Numbered from the stretch's first letter, positions 41,312 through 51,146 are shown. The stretch is DNA of 64,000 nt from JAGOUU01 sp964609155 (GCA_964609155.1 CAZSRF010000005.1:1-64000), one strand, 5' to 3'. The notes: a model not told the origin generated them from the letters alone. Numbers and translations are program-made.

Positions 41312-42706
41312 ATGTCTAAGAGTGCAACAGAACTTCAACGATTATTTAATGATGAAACCAAACAGTCTTACCTTCATATCTTTTTAAAATTAAAAGATAA
41401 ATACCCCGACATTATTAATACATTTGCAACTTTAGATTCCTCTACTTTTAATATAGCCTGCACCAGCTTTGAACTTGAACACATTACCAAAAGAGACAGA
41501 ACCGTTTATCACGATCTCAACCTTTTCCCACCTCCAGCTGCAGCAGAGACTTTGACCGTGGTTTTGGATTTGGATCAAACTTTAATTAATGCCATTCAAT
41601 TGGGTTCTAACTTTATTGTTTATTATCCTAATTTTGTTCTCACTTTTATTAAATTATTAAGCCACATCCCTGGTATACGGCTAGTCTTATGGACAGCTGG
41701 AATAACTCCATACGCTCTTAAAGTATTAGAAATTATCGATCCAGAGATAAAGATAAAACATGTTATCTCTAGAGAAACCGTTCATACAGCTGCAAATTGG
41801 CATCCAGATAAAACAATTTATGACCATAAATCAGATTACGATGGAAAAAAAAATCTTAATTGGTTACGATGTGACAATGTTCTTATTTTCGACAACTCCG
41901 TTTCGGTTTCAATGCCAGCATATATGAAAAGCCATTTAACATCATTTCCAAATATTTCTGATAACATTATAAAAGTCCAAGATTTCAAAGCAACAGAAGA
42001 AGGACCATCTGATGATTACACTTTACTTGCTATATTGTATTATACGATGTATCTAACAGATTTAATTAACACTTCATCAAAGTCCATCTGTACTCTTCTA
42101 ACAGAATCAACAACTTCTGCAATCTCCATCAGACCTGCCAGTTTTTTAAAAAAATATTTTGAACATGTAGATGCAATAGCAACTACTCATCTTTATGAAA
42201 CCTATACTTTTGATATACAGTTTTTACAAGCTCTAAAGGTTATTCAACAAAACTATGTTGTCCTTATTGAAATGGCAGCAAGCGAAGCCTTTTCTCTCCA
42301 TTCACCCATACTCATGAGCCCACCAACCTCACCGAGTACGACAACGTCGATATACGAAGAACCAGCAATATTACCCATAGTGACCATGTCAGGTTTTGTA
42401 CAAGACCATCTTTTATCTCTCGATCCCAAACCAACTCCAACACCTGATCCCTTGCTTACTTCAGGATCAGCTCTAGGCTTAGAAACATTATCTCTTGTGC
42501 GAGAACATATAAGAAAGCAACCCATACGTAGCTGGACAAGATTTATAGATTTATGGTCCGCCATTGAGCCTAAAGTAAATGCTAGTGCACTATTTAAAGA
42601 TACTGATCTGGATTCAGACGTTCACCAAAAACTTTTAGAATTCGCTAAAAGTTATTTTGGTATTTCAGTCCTCACAGCTAGAGTATCGCCAAGGCCTGGT
42701 CTCTGA
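41312..42706 (+). CDS. FCP1/NIF-type HAD phosphatase-like protein (eukaryote-like)
   Basis: I place the start at the ATG at 41312, four bases after an unusually strong TAGGAGGGGG, giving 464 residues. The extended GTG start at 41285 would put that site inside the gene. A HAD domain of the NLI-interacting factor/FCP1 type lies at about residues 80-250. TVVLDLDQTLIN carries the DxDxT nucleophile motif, IRLVLWTAGITPYALKVLEI is motif II, and VLIFDNSVSVSMPAYMKSHL is motif III-like. These domains dephosphorylate the RNA polymerase II C-terminal tail in eukaryotes. The C-terminal about 200 residues are unfamiliar. It overlaps the convergent oxidoreductase gene by 29 bases. A host-directed effector role is plausible but unproven. 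Confidence 0.75.
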   Translation: MSKSATELQRLFNDETKQSYLHIFLKLKDKYPDIINTFATLDSSTFNIACTSFELEHITKRDRTVYHDLNLFPPPAAAETLTVVLDLDQTLINAIQLGSNFIVYYPNFVLTFIKLLSHIPGIRLVLWTAGITPYALKVLEIIDPEIKIKHVISRETVHTAANWHPDKTIYDHKSDYDGKKNLNWLRCDNVLIFDNSVSVSMPAYMKSHLTSFPNISDNIIKVQDFKATEEGPSDDYTLLAILYYTMYLTDLINTSSKSICTLLTESTTSAISIRPASFLKKYFEHVDAIATTHLYETYTFDIQFLQALKVIQQNYVVLIEMAASEAFSLHSPILMSPPTSPSTTTSIYEEPAILPIVTMSGFVQDHLLSLDPKPTPTPDPLLTSGSALGLETLSLVREHIRKQPIRSWTRFIDLWSAIEPKVNASALFKDTDLDSDVHQKLLEFAKSYFGISVLTARVSPRPGL

Positions 42707-43658
42707 CACCTTGAATTTTTTCTAGCAATGTCACAACATTAGCACCCTCGCGACCATCTGTTCTAGGGGTTTTACCATTATTAATGCAATATATAAAATG
42801 TTCTACTTCTGCCCTCAGGGGCTCACACTCCTGCAAAATAACAGAACTTCCTGATTGTCTTACGCTGTCATCATAATCATTATAGATGAACAATTTTAAT
42901 TTGTTTGCCCAATCCATAGTATCATCGAATATGAGCATCCCTAAAGTTCCAGCAACCCAAAATTTCTGTTCTTTTTTAGGATGCAACCAGGAAGAGCATA
43001 CTCTTGCTTTTATCCCATTTACAAAGTCTAGTCTCACATCAATAAGATCTGAATTAACCCTATCATTTTCAAATTTTAAATTTAGTAAATTTTCTTGCCA
43101 TACTTTTACATCCGTTACAGCTGATTTAACAATTCCAAGAATCATTGAAAGATCGTGAGGCATTAACTCCCATAAAATACCAATCTGAGGGCGTACAGGT
43201 CCTAAATGTAACCTTGTAGATTCAATATATTTTATATCACCAATAATACCCTGTGCTATCAGCTCCTTAATTTTTCTATAGGCATTATGGTACTGTAGGA
43301 TATGCCCAACCATCACTATTTTTTTCTGTGCCTGAGCCAATTTGCTGATCTCTATAGCCGCCTGGCTAGACATGGCTAGAGGTTTCTCTACAAAAACATG
43401 CTTACCTGCTTTTAAAGCTTCTATGGCATATTTTTCATGCAAATTTGCTGGTAAAACAATAGCAACAGCCTCTATACGTTTATCTAACAAGATCTCTGGC
43501 CAACTTTTTACAGATACCTCATACTCAAAAGAGAAAAGATCAGCTTTTTTAGTATTATGATCACAGATTGCAACTAAAACTCCAAGTTCATAACAAACAC
43601 GAACAAAATTTTTACCCCAATTTCCTATACCTACAACAGCGATATTTTTATGACTCAT
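42678..43658 (-). CDS. Gfo/Idh/MocA-family NAD(P)-dependent oxidoreductase
   Basis: This 326-residue protein has an N-terminal Rossmann fold (IAVVGIGNWGKNFVRVC) with AIVLPANLHEKYAIEALKAG, the family motif EKPLAMS with the conserved Lys, MVGHILQYHNAYRKI, and a C-terminal alpha/beta substrate domain containing MPHDLSMILGI. Family members act on sugars, inositols or sugar nucleotides, often in surface-polysaccharide or nucleotide-sugar synthesis; the substrate here is not clear. Its 3' end overlaps the FCP1-like gene by 29 bases in tail-to-tail orientation, suggesting the overlap arose by compaction or by a shifted stop codon. Confidence 0.85.
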   Translation of the reverse strand: MSHKNIAVVGIGNWGKNFVRVCYELGVLVAICDHNTKKADLFSFEYEVSVKSWPEILLDKRIEAVAIVLPANLHEKYAIEALKAGKHVFVEKPLAMSSQAAIEISKLAQAQKKIVMVGHILQYHNAYRKIKELIAQGIIGDIKYIESTRLHLGPVRPQIGILWELMPHDLSMILGIVKSAVTDVKVWQENLLNLKFENDRVNSDLIDVRLDFVNGIKARVCSSWLHPKKEQKFWVAGTLGMLIFDDTMDWANKLKLFIYNDYDDSVRQSGSSVILQECEPLRAEVEHFIYCINNGKTPRTDGREGANVVTLLEKIQGVRDQALAIL

Positions 43659-43800
43659 TATAAACTCTAGAGTGTTTAAATTTATTTGTTTTATATCTTT
43701 ATACTTTAACCATTAGCTCGTTTAGATAAAAATAAGAAAGATAAGAAAAATTAGAAAAATATGTTAACATTTGTCTAACTATTTTTAGCACCTTATTACT

Positions 43801-44544
43801 ATGCCCAACGAAACAAATCATAACTTATTAAAAAACAAAATAATACTAATTACAGGTGCAACTCGCGGCATTGGACAACAATTAGCTCTAACCTGTGCCA
43901 GTCATGGGGCAACTATTATTGCACTTGCTAAAAATAAAAAAAAATTAGAACAGCTATTTGATAACATAACTACTTTAAATCTTCCTGAACCCAGTCTGGT
44001 GCCCTTTAATCTAGCAGGAGCAACCCCTGAAGATTACAAGAATCTAGCTGCTCTCATAGGAGAACAGCATGGCAAGTTAGATGGTTTAATACATAATGCC
44101 GCTACTTTAGGAATAAAAACAGAATTAGTTCATTACGATATTTTAAAATGGTATGAAACGATACAAGTTAACCTTAACGCGCCTTTTTTATTAACCCAGT
44201 CTTTATTGCCTTTATTAAAGTTATCTCCACAAGCGTCTATTATCTTCACCACCGCAAATGAAGCACAACAAGGACAAGCCTATCAGGGAGCTTATAGTGT
44301 CAGTAAAGCAGGTATTAAAAATTTAATGGAAGTTTTTGCAGCGGAGCTGGAAACTTATAGCCCTAATATTAGAGTTAATGCAATAAACCCTAATGCTGTT
44401 TATTCTGGAATGTATACACAAAACTATCCTGGAGCACACCCCGGCTCAGTACCAGATGTAACAAAACTAATGCCTTTATACCTAACTTTATTAAGCGATT
44501 ATTCAGCTTACATGCATGGTAACACCCTAAACTTTGACCTCTAG
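43801..44544 (+). CDS. short-chain dehydrogenase/reductase, YciK-like
   Basis: This 247-residue SDR has TGATRGIGQQLALTCASHG for cofactor binding, DGLIHNAATLG (the NNAG-equivalent), a catalytic Ser in IIFTTANEAQQ and the YSVSKAG motif (YxxxK). NPNAVYSGMY resembles the YciK family of gammaproteobacteria. The substrate is not known. It stands alone on the plus strand, divergent from the oxidoreductase. AT-rich DNA (43659-43800) separates the two and presumably contains both promoters. Confidence 0.85.
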   Translation: MPNETNHNLLKNKIILITGATRGIGQQLALTCASHGATIIALAKNKKKLEQLFDNITTLNLPEPSLVPFNLAGATPEDYKNLAALIGEQHGKLDGLIHNAATLGIKTELVHYDILKWYETIQVNLNAPFLLTQSLLPLLKLSPQASIIFTTANEAQQGQAYQGAYSVSKAGIKNLMEVFAAELETYSPNIRVNAINPNAVYSGMYTQNYPGAHPGSVPDVTKLMPLYLTLLSDYSAYMHGNTLNFDL

Positions 44545-44697
44545 CTAACTTTGTCCAAGCTTATTGCCACAATCGCCATAGTTAGATATAAGATTACTTA
44601 CTAAGATTATATACCAAAATTGTACGCCAAAATTATTGTGTCATCTAAACAAATATAGTATTATTAGCTAACAAAAATATAGTTAGATTAATACCAA

Positions 44698-46554
44698 ATG
44701 AACAGAGATGCTCTCAGATACTTTTCAAATTACTTCATCTACTCTGAAGATCGTTACATAGCCTGGCTATTACTTTTAGGCTCCATATTAACCATTATTG
44801 CCACAGTAGCCCTAACCGTTGCCTTCACTTGGTGGAGCGCCGCATTCATGCAGATCTTAATCGCTAAGAATTTACCTTTATTAATTCAAAATATTAAAGT
44901 ATTTTTACTGCTCGTTGGAGCCACTGTCGCAGTTGAGAGCCTATACAGCTACTTTACCCAAACCATAATTGCCAGATGGCGAGATTGGTTTACTACAAAA
45001 TTTTTTGATAGATATCTTTTTGAGCAAAAGAACTATTTAGAGTTGTCTCGCAAACAGACTTTAATTAAAAATCCTGGTCAAAGAATTCAAGAAGACATAC
45101 ACTCTTTTGTAAAAAAAACTATCGAGTTTAGTCTTGGATTATTTAGCTCTTTACTAAATCTAGGTGCGTTTATAAGCTCTTTATGGATTCTGGGGGGTAC
45201 TTTAACCTTTGTAGCTTTTGGGACTACTATTATTATCCCAGGTTATTTAGTTTGGGTATCTTTAGGCGTCGCTGTTGTATCCAGCGCTGTAACACGTATC
45301 GTTGGCTATGGATTAGGTGACTTACATAGCAAGCAAGCTGGTTTAGAAGCTGATTTTAGAAAAAGCATTGAGATTGTTGAAGAGGAAGCTGAAAACATTG
45401 CTCTTGAGCATAGCGAAAAATATTATAAAAAATCTGCTTCTAGTAAATTCCAATCCATCATTCAAAATTCTTATAAAATAATCACAAAAAATACCCTTGT
45501 TTTAACCTTTCAAAATATTTTTGGCTACATCCCCACTGTTTTACCTTGGATTACAGCGGGACCATTATACTTTGCGGGCAAGATAGGAATTGAGCAGTTT
45601 GCACAAATTGGCTCATCTTTTAGTGAAGTGAATAATGCGCTGTCCTGGTTTGTTAACACTTATATTTCTTTATCGCAATATAGAGCCAATTTAACTCGTA
45701 TTGTTGAATTAGAAAAGGCTCTAAACAATACTACCAGCAAATCTGAACAAAAAGCTATAAAAATTAGCCCAACCGCCGAGCATAAGATTGTAATACAAAA
45801 TTTAGATATTACCTCTCCCATTGATTCTAAGTTAATTATACATAATTTATCTTTTACTTTTACTGCAGGTGAAAGTATTTTAATTAAAGGTAATTCAGGT
45901 CTTGGAAAAAGTACTTTAATCAAAGCTATTGCTGCTATTTGGCCCTATGGTAAAGGAGAGATTTCAACGCCTGCTGGACAAAACATACAGTTTCTACCAC
46001 AAAAGCCAGTACTACCAGCGTCTGAAACTTTAAAAGCAATTTTATCTTATCCCGATGACGTAACTACATATACCGAACAAGAATATGAAGCAGTACTAAG
46101 AGATGTAAATCTTAGTCAATTCATTAAAGATTTATCTGTAGTAAAAGAATGGCGTAAACAATTATCTCTAGGAGAGCAGCAACGAATTTCTTTTGCAAGA
46201 GCATTATTGAAAAAACCAAGTTGGTTATTCCTAGATGAAGCGACAGCTTCACTCGACGTGACTAATGAAGAATACTTATATTCTTTATTACGCACAAAAT
46301 TGCCCAAAACAACAATTATTAGTATTGCTCATCGTGATGTTAGCCGGTTTCATGACAGCATCATAACCCTTAGCAAAAGCGAGACAGGGCAAACACAAAT
46401 AACCAAATCAACACCCACATCTGCAATCACAAGTGTATTAAAAACCGTTTTACATTCAGCAGCAGTGACAACTGATTCAGATGATACTCAAGCAGAAATG
46501 ATGGTCCCACTAACCTGGCCTATAGATACAATGCAAGCACACTATACATGCTAA
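44698..46554 (+). CDS. SbmA/YddA-like ABC transporter (fused permease-ATPase)
   Basis: This 618-residue protein has an N-terminal membrane domain of about five to six segments (residues 15-330) with the ABC_membrane_2 signature IKNPGQRIQEDIHSFVKKTI, and a C-terminal ATPase. The Walker A loop is KGNSGLGKSTLIKAIAAIW, the signature is LSLGEQQRISFARALL, and Walker B is SWLFLDEATASLD with a downstream IAHRD switch. The family includes YddA and the peptide/B12 carriers related to SbmA/BacA and the peroxisomal acyl-CoA transporters. The substrate is unknown. The C-terminal 60 residues are Thr/Ser-rich and unusual. It is a lone plus-strand gene. Confidence 0.88.
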   Translation: MNRDALRYFSNYFIYSEDRYIAWLLLLGSILTIIATVALTVAFTWWSAAFMQILIAKNLPLLIQNIKVFLLLVGATVAVESLYSYFTQTIIARWRDWFTTKFFDRYLFEQKNYLELSRKQTLIKNPGQRIQEDIHSFVKKTIEFSLGLFSSLLNLGAFISSLWILGGTLTFVAFGTTIIIPGYLVWVSLGVAVVSSAVTRIVGYGLGDLHSKQAGLEADFRKSIEIVEEEAENIALEHSEKYYKKSASSKFQSIIQNSYKIITKNTLVLTFQNIFGYIPTVLPWITAGPLYFAGKIGIEQFAQIGSSFSEVNNALSWFVNTYISLSQYRANLTRIVELEKALNNTTSKSEQKAIKISPTAEHKIVIQNLDITSPIDSKLIIHNLSFTFTAGESILIKGNSGLGKSTLIKAIAAIWPYGKGEISTPAGQNIQFLPQKPVLPASETLKAILSYPDDVTTYTEQEYEAVLRDVNLSQFIKDLSVVKEWRKQLSLGEQQRISFARALLKKPSWLFLDEATASLDVTNEEYLYSLLRTKLPKTTIISIAHRDVSRFHDSIITLSKSETGQTQITKSTPTSAITSVLKTVLHSAAVTTDSDDTQAEMMVPLTWPIDTMQAHYTC

Positions 46555-46691
46555 GTGCTTTAATGGTGGTTTCATACAGCAACTTTATAAAAAAATAAAC
46601 ACACTTCCAAACCAAATAATATTTTATTTGCAATAAGTCGTCTATACGCTATTATATTGCTAGATGTAACTACTTGCTATGACAATTGCAT

Positions 46692-47453
46692 ATGACAACT
46701 GATAATAAAATCAATTTAATTATAAATGGCGCCAGAGGCCGTATGGGACAAGAAGCGGTGGCAGCCGTAGCAAACGAACCTAGCCTAAAGTTAGTTGCCG
46801 CTTTAGATAAAAATGATGATCTGGGTGTATCCATAAGAGTCTTTAAAGCTGATGTTGTTTTAGATTTTACTAATGCTGAAAGTGTCTTTGAAAACACTAA
46901 AATTATTATTACTAATAAAGCATGCCCGGTTATTGGCAGCTCAGGTTTATTACCAGAGCAGATTTCTGAATTAGAGCTACTTGCAAAACAAAACAACGTT
47001 AGCGGAATTATAGTACCTAACTTCTCGCTAGGTGCTGTCTTAATGATGAAATTCTCAGCATTAGCCGCTAAATATTATAGCCAAATAGAAATAGTGGAAC
47101 GCCATCATCCTAACAAGCTAGATGCTCCATCTGGAACTGCTATCCGAACAGCAGAGCTAATCTCAGCGCAACTAAACCCTAAGAGTATCCATAATCATAT
47201 ATCTAAAGAAACTATCCCTCATGCGCTAGGAGCTAACCACAAAAACATCCCCATTCATTCTTTAAGATTAAATGGTTCCTGTGCTCATCAATCAGTTTAT
47301 TTTGGTGGCAATGATGAGACTTTAACTATAACTCATGATAGCATGCACCGCCGCTCTTTTATGCCTGGTGTGGTGCTAGCCTGCAAAAAAGTTAAAACCC
47401 TTAATGGCCTACATATTGGACTTGAGAGCCTTATGGATCTTAGTGGAACTTAA
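46692..47453 (+). CDS. dapB: 4-hydroxy-tetrahydrodipicolinate reductase
   Basis: I use the ATG at 46692 (253 residues); a TTG at 46686 in frame is less likely. It has the N-terminal NAD(P) motif NLIINGARGRMGQEAVAAVA, VVLDFTNAESVFENT, VPNFSLGAVLMMKFSALAAK, the catalytic HHPNKLDAPSGTA (substrate-binding Lys and Ser-Gly-Thr) and SLRLNGSCAHQSVYFGGND. DapB makes tetrahydrodipicolinate for lysine and diaminopimelate, so a peptidoglycan route is implied. It is a little shorter than the 270-residue enteric form. No Shine-Dalgarno sequence is obvious. Confidence 0.95.
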   Translation: MTTDNKINLIINGARGRMGQEAVAAVANEPSLKLVAALDKNDDLGVSIRVFKADVVLDFTNAESVFENTKIIITNKACPVIGSSGLLPEQISELELLAKQNNVSGIIVPNFSLGAVLMMKFSALAAKYYSQIEIVERHHPNKLDAPSGTAIRTAELISAQLNPKSIHNHISKETIPHALGANHKNIPIHSLRLNGSCAHQSVYFGGNDETLTITHDSMHRRSFMPGVVLACKKVKTLNGLHIGLESLMDLSGT

Positions 47454-47715
47454 TCCAACTTTAATCCAACTTAGCGATCCCTAGATACTCTAATAAATTT
47501 TTACTACTGTTCCAATTATGCATTAATTCCTATTCAGAATAATTTTCTTAGATTTTTTGAGTACTTTGAACGTTTTTATAACGTTTTTAGTTTACAAACT
47601 ATATGCTTCATGGTATTATCCGTTATTCATGGCTATGCTGTACAATATATATCCACCTATTTCTTCCAGCATAGATTGTAATAAAATACAGTAACTACTA
47701 TTAGGAGTTTATTAT

Positions 47716-48006
47716 ATGAAGTCTAAGTCTCTAGTACAGTCTTGGTTAGAAGTTGAACTTAATATTAATGGCAAAACGCTAACACAAGCATTAGCTGCTC
47801 TAAATGGCAAAATGGAAAGCAGCCACACTCATTCTCGTGTTAACGAATGGAAAGAGAACCGCAATGGCCGTGGCGAACGCTTACCACGTGATTTACGCAT
47901 GCATATGGCAAAACTTGTCATGAAAGATGTTTTAAAGTCAGCCGGTATTGATGCAGATAAATTATCTAAAAAAACCTTAAATAAATTGGCTGAACAATTA
48001 AGCTAA
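47716..48006 (+). CDS. small basic conserved-looking protein, possible DNA-binding regulator
   Basis: This 96-residue protein is not firmly assigned. It is predicted largely helical, with a charged centre SSHTHSRVNEWKENRNGRGE and RLPRDLRMHMAKLVMKDVLK, ending DKLSKKTLNKLAEQLS. The first 35 residues (LEVELNINGKTLTQALAALN) could begin a helix-turn-helix. TAGGAG lies eight bases before the ATG. A 261-base gap upstream (47454-47714) is AT-rich and presumably holds its promoter. A hairpin follows the stop, suggesting a single-gene transcript. Function unknown. Confidence 0.6.
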   Translation: MKSKSLVQSWLEVELNINGKTLTQALAALNGKMESSHTHSRVNEWKENRNGRGERLPRDLRMHMAKLVMKDVLKSAGIDADKLSKKTLNKLAEQLS

Positions 48007-48015
48007 TAGTTTTTT

Positions 48016-48049
48016 TAAGACTCTGAATCGTCACTGATTTGGAGTCTTA
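48016..48049 (+). terminator. hairpin after the small basic protein gene
   Basis: TAAGACTC (48016-48023) pairs with GAGTCTTA (48042-48049), and the inner AATC/GATT extends the stem. It lies 10 bases after the stop at 48006. A T-run precedes it rather than follows it, so on the plus strand it is a weak intrinsic terminator at best. Confidence 0.4.
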
Positions 48050-48067
48050 TATGCCACTAATTGCTTA

Positions 48068-49612
48068 TCAACTACTTTGTATTTGCTCATACTCTTTTTT
48101 AATAATATCGTCAAACTTGATGGTATTAAACATATTAACCCATTCATCAACCACAGCTAAATTCACATGATCATTATTAACTAGCTCACCATTTAATTGA
48201 TATAACCCCAAGGACATAATAACATCCTCTAATAAATTTCTAGCGTCTACAAAAGATTTTATTTTTTCAAGCTCGCTATTCATTGATGCAATTTTATCTT
48301 TAATCACCTCTTGCTCACTATTCATCCCTGTTGATAATAAATTTAAATTATGTTTATAAATCGCTGTCGTATATGTACTTTCTTTTTCTGCAAGATTATA
48401 GTCATATTGTCGCATTTTATAGTTGTATAGCAAAACTCTTATTTCTCCAAGAACAACTGCACTTGAAGCAAGATAGGTTAATTCTTGCGCTTTAATTTGT
48501 GTCTCAACCGTATCAATAGCAGGCTCAATTGCAGCAAGTTGCAATAAATTCCAGGCTAAATGAACATTATCTGACCACCAATTTTGGAATTTTAAAAACT
48601 TATCACTATCGTAATTATATCCCATACTAAAACCAAATGATGGTAATTTTTCAAGCACCACAGCAATCTTTTGCCTCTTTACCTCCTTAGTTTTATAAGA
48701 TGCTTCAGTAATTTCCGGTCTATTAAAAAGTGCTACTACATCGAGACTTGCTAAGTTACTATTTACTACTGGGAGTTTACTTAAATATTTATCTAACGGC
48801 TTTAAAACAACCATATTGGAATCAATTTGATTCGTAGAATTAAAATTAATTAAATTTAATAATTTGTCTCTTGATTGATTAAAATAAACAAGATGCTCTC
48901 TTGTTACTTTATAAAGATCTAATAAAATTTTTCTGTTTGCTAATAATTTATCTCTTTCACCGATCTCTTGCTCTATTGCCGCATCTGTTAGTTTTAAAGA
49001 ATCACTGATAGATTGCTCTACATCACGAATCTGCTTATTTATCTCTTGTGCGTAGTAAGCTAATGCATAATTTTTCACTACATCATTGATTACTTTCATT
49101 GCTATCTTTTTACGTTGTTCGGTCGCTGCTAAGTATCTATCACTTGCCTGCTTTGCTTTTATATAACTTAAACCAAAATCTAATACACTCCAATTAAATA
49201 AAATAGTACCCGTTTTAATAGTATGCGGTATAAGACTTTGACCAGCCCCTGTTGAAGTATTAATTAAGTTTTTAATATAATCTTTATTTCTATGATCATA
49301 GGCTGTATTAACATCTATTTTAGGATAAAGATCTAGTTTAGCTAAATCATATTGTTTATAAGCCAAAGCAGCTTGCATCTTATTTAGTCGATATTCTAAG
49401 TTATTCTCAATAGCAAGGACAATTGCTTGCCTTAGATCTACACTAATAATGTTCTGATCTTTGTATTCTAGATTATCTAATGATTTATATACTTGGTTTC
49501 TTTTTTCTAAGCTACTTAATACTTCTGGCTGGACAGAACATGAGCTAGTTAAAAACGTAGCTATCGAAGTAAATATAAGCAAGATCCCTATGCGTCTATT
49601 AGATTTCATCAT
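48068..49612 (-). CDS. TolC-family outer-membrane lipoprotein
   Basis: This 514-residue protein begins with a signal peptide ending in a lipobox (IATFLTSSCSVQPEV, Cys near residue 25). The remainder is two outer-membrane efflux repeats: LRQAIVLAIENNLEYRLNKM followed by LDLYPKIDVNTAY, and a second half with FNRPEITEASYKTKEV and YNYKMRQYDYNLAEKESTYT. This is the TolC/NodT layout of trimeric export channels with a lipid anchor. No inner-membrane pump or adaptor is encoded nearby, so it may serve a transporter elsewhere. It is convergent with the small basic protein gene and divergent from the hydrolase. Confidence 0.82.
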   Translation of the reverse strand: MMKSNRRIGILLIFTSIATFLTSSCSVQPEVLSSLEKRNQVYKSLDNLEYKDQNIISVDLRQAIVLAIENNLEYRLNKMQAALAYKQYDLAKLDLYPKIDVNTAYDHRNKDYIKNLINTSTGAGQSLIPHTIKTGTILFNWSVLDFGLSYIKAKQASDRYLAATEQRKKIAMKVINDVVKNYALAYYAQEINKQIRDVEQSISDSLKLTDAAIEQEIGERDKLLANRKILLDLYKVTREHLVYFNQSRDKLLNLINFNSTNQIDSNMVVLKPLDKYLSKLPVVNSNLASLDVVALFNRPEITEASYKTKEVKRQKIAVVLEKLPSFGFSMGYNYDSDKFLKFQNWWSDNVHLAWNLLQLAAIEPAIDTVETQIKAQELTYLASSAVVLGEIRVLLYNYKMRQYDYNLAEKESTYTTAIYKHNLNLLSTGMNSEQEVIKDKIASMNSELEKIKSFVDARNLLEDVIMSLGLYQLNGELVNNDHVNLAVVDEWVNMFNTIKFDDIIKKEYEQIQSS

Positions 49613-49707
49613 TTTTCTTAATTATTATTAATAATTATTATTTTTATAATTATGATATATTAAGTTTAGCCAAGTTAACTAAGAACTCCACTGTTCGGCG
49701 AACTAAT

Positions 49708-50364
49708 ATGCGTAAAAGTTTAGACATGCCTGAGAAGCAAACACGAATTTTATTTGCTGGTCCTGTAGGTAATATAGAATTATTAATCTCACCAACTACT
49801 CCAGGTGATATAATAGCTATCATTTGCCATCCACACCCACTTTTTCAGGGAACGATGGATAATAAAGTTGTTTACACAGCTCACAAGGCACTCACAGGTT
49901 TAGGATACACGACAATCCGCTTTAATTTCAGAGGCGTTGGCTTGACTCAAGGCAAACACAATCACGGCATTGGTGAAACAGATGATCTATTAGCCATCAT
50001 AGGTTGGATAAAAAACCAGAGAGCTAATGCCAAAATTATTTTAGCCGGCTTTTCATTTGGGGCCTATATTGCATTAAAAGCTAGTAAAAAAACAGAATGT
50101 GCCTGTTTAATTTCTATTGCTCCTGCGGTCCACCACCAAGATTATAAGCTATATCTACCTTTAGATATACCATGGTTGGTGATACAAGGCACAGCTGATG
50201 AGATTGTACCAGCAAATTTAGTTTTTGAGCTTATAGAAAATTTTAGTAATCCTTCGCTAACTACTCTTATTAAATTTCCCGATACTGGTCACTTTTTCCA
50301 TGGGAATTTACCTCAGCTAAAGGATGCTATCACAAGTTATTTCTTAAAGATATTAAATAAGTGA
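49708..50364 (+). CDS. alpha/beta hydrolase (dienelactone-hydrolase-like)
   Basis: This 218-residue hydrolase has CHPHPLFQGTMDNKVVYTAH near the N-terminus (the HPHP strand-loop of this subfamily), FNFRGVGLTQGKHNHGIGE, the nucleophile elbow AGFSFGAYIAL (GxSxG with Ser near residue 115), IQGTADEIVPANL (acid region) and GHFFHG (catalytic His near 200). It is a small cytoplasmic esterase-like enzyme of unknown substrate that is widespread in proteobacteria. Two start codons (49708 and 49726) are possible. It precedes yhcB by 91 bases on the same strand. Confidence 0.85.
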   Translation: MRKSLDMPEKQTRILFAGPVGNIELLISPTTPGDIIAIICHPHPLFQGTMDNKVVYTAHKALTGLGYTTIRFNFRGVGLTQGKHNHGIGETDDLLAIIGWIKNQRANAKIILAGFSFGAYIALKASKKTECACLISIAPAVHHQDYKLYLPLDIPWLVIQGTADEIVPANLVFELIENFSNPSLTTLIKFPDTGHFFHGNLPQLKDAITSYFLKILNK

Positions 50365-50455
50365 CTTACCTAGTTGTTTAATTTCTTTTTTATTCAAAAT
50401 TTTAATGACATGTGGTAGGATGTAATAAGACTATTTATAGCTGAGCTGGAGCTTT

Positions 50456-51106
50456 ATGATTTCGTTTTTTATTATTTTATTGATTACTATCCCTATCTCT
50501 TGGTTTGTGGGGTGGCAAACTAGAGCATGGTTAGGAATACCTTCAGAACTTGAAAAAAGCTTGGCAGCAGATCTAGAAGAAGCAAAAAACCAATTAAAAA
50601 AATATCAGGTTGACGTCAACCACCATTTTGAAAAAACAGCCCACCTTTTTAATCAGATTTTAATGCAATCAAAAAATCTTCACGATTACCTTTTAAGTAG
50701 CTCCAAGGAACTTTGTTTTCCTGAATCAGTGATTAGCAGCATGAAAATAGCCAACAGCGACCCTGAAAGCTGGCATGAGTTAATTGTAAAAAACAATGCT
50801 CACAAAATTGATCCAACCAATACCGAATTTATGGATCATAATTGGCACCCAACGTATTTTGAAGCTAGAGATGCTAAATATGATTTTGGAGATTTTAAAG
50901 AAAAGCTTAATCTTAACTTAAAACCGCTGTCTAACAACAAAACAGACAATTTAGATCCCACTGATAACACTGATAGCATTGTAGATAACATGGCTTTTGA
51001 TGGTCCTATTAACAACTTTGAACCCAAAGATTTAACCAAAGAGACTAGCACTCCTCCAAGTTTACCCAAAACAACAGAACTTGAACGACTTGAAGAGAAA
51101 GTTTAA
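50456..51106 (+). CDS. yhcB: YhcB/ZapG-type (DUF1043) membrane protein
   Basis: This 216-residue protein has one N-terminal transmembrane segment (FFIILLITIPISWFVGWQT, residues 4-22). A coiled-coil cytoplasmic part follows (LEKSLAADLEEAKNQLKKYQ, VNHHFEKTAHLFNQI and YDYLLSSSKELC-like sequence, here HDYLLSSSKELC), which is the DUF1043 signature. The C-terminal half is Asp/Asn/Pro-rich and divergent. In E. coli YhcB links envelope growth and division. Its place 40 bases before a DegQ-type protease matches the enteric yhcB-degQ neighbourhood, which supports the name. Confidence 0.85.
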   Translation: MISFFIILLITIPISWFVGWQTRAWLGIPSELEKSLAADLEEAKNQLKKYQVDVNHHFEKTAHLFNQILMQSKNLHDYLLSSSKELCFPESVISSMKIANSDPESWHELIVKNNAHKIDPTNTEFMDHNWHPTYFEARDAKYDFGDFKEKLNLNLKPLSNNKTDNLDPTDNTDSIVDNMAFDGPINNFEPKDLTKETSTPPSLPKTTELERLEEKV

Positions 51107-51146
51107 CCTGTTAAATTAAATAGCATAACCATAAAGTAGAAAAACT

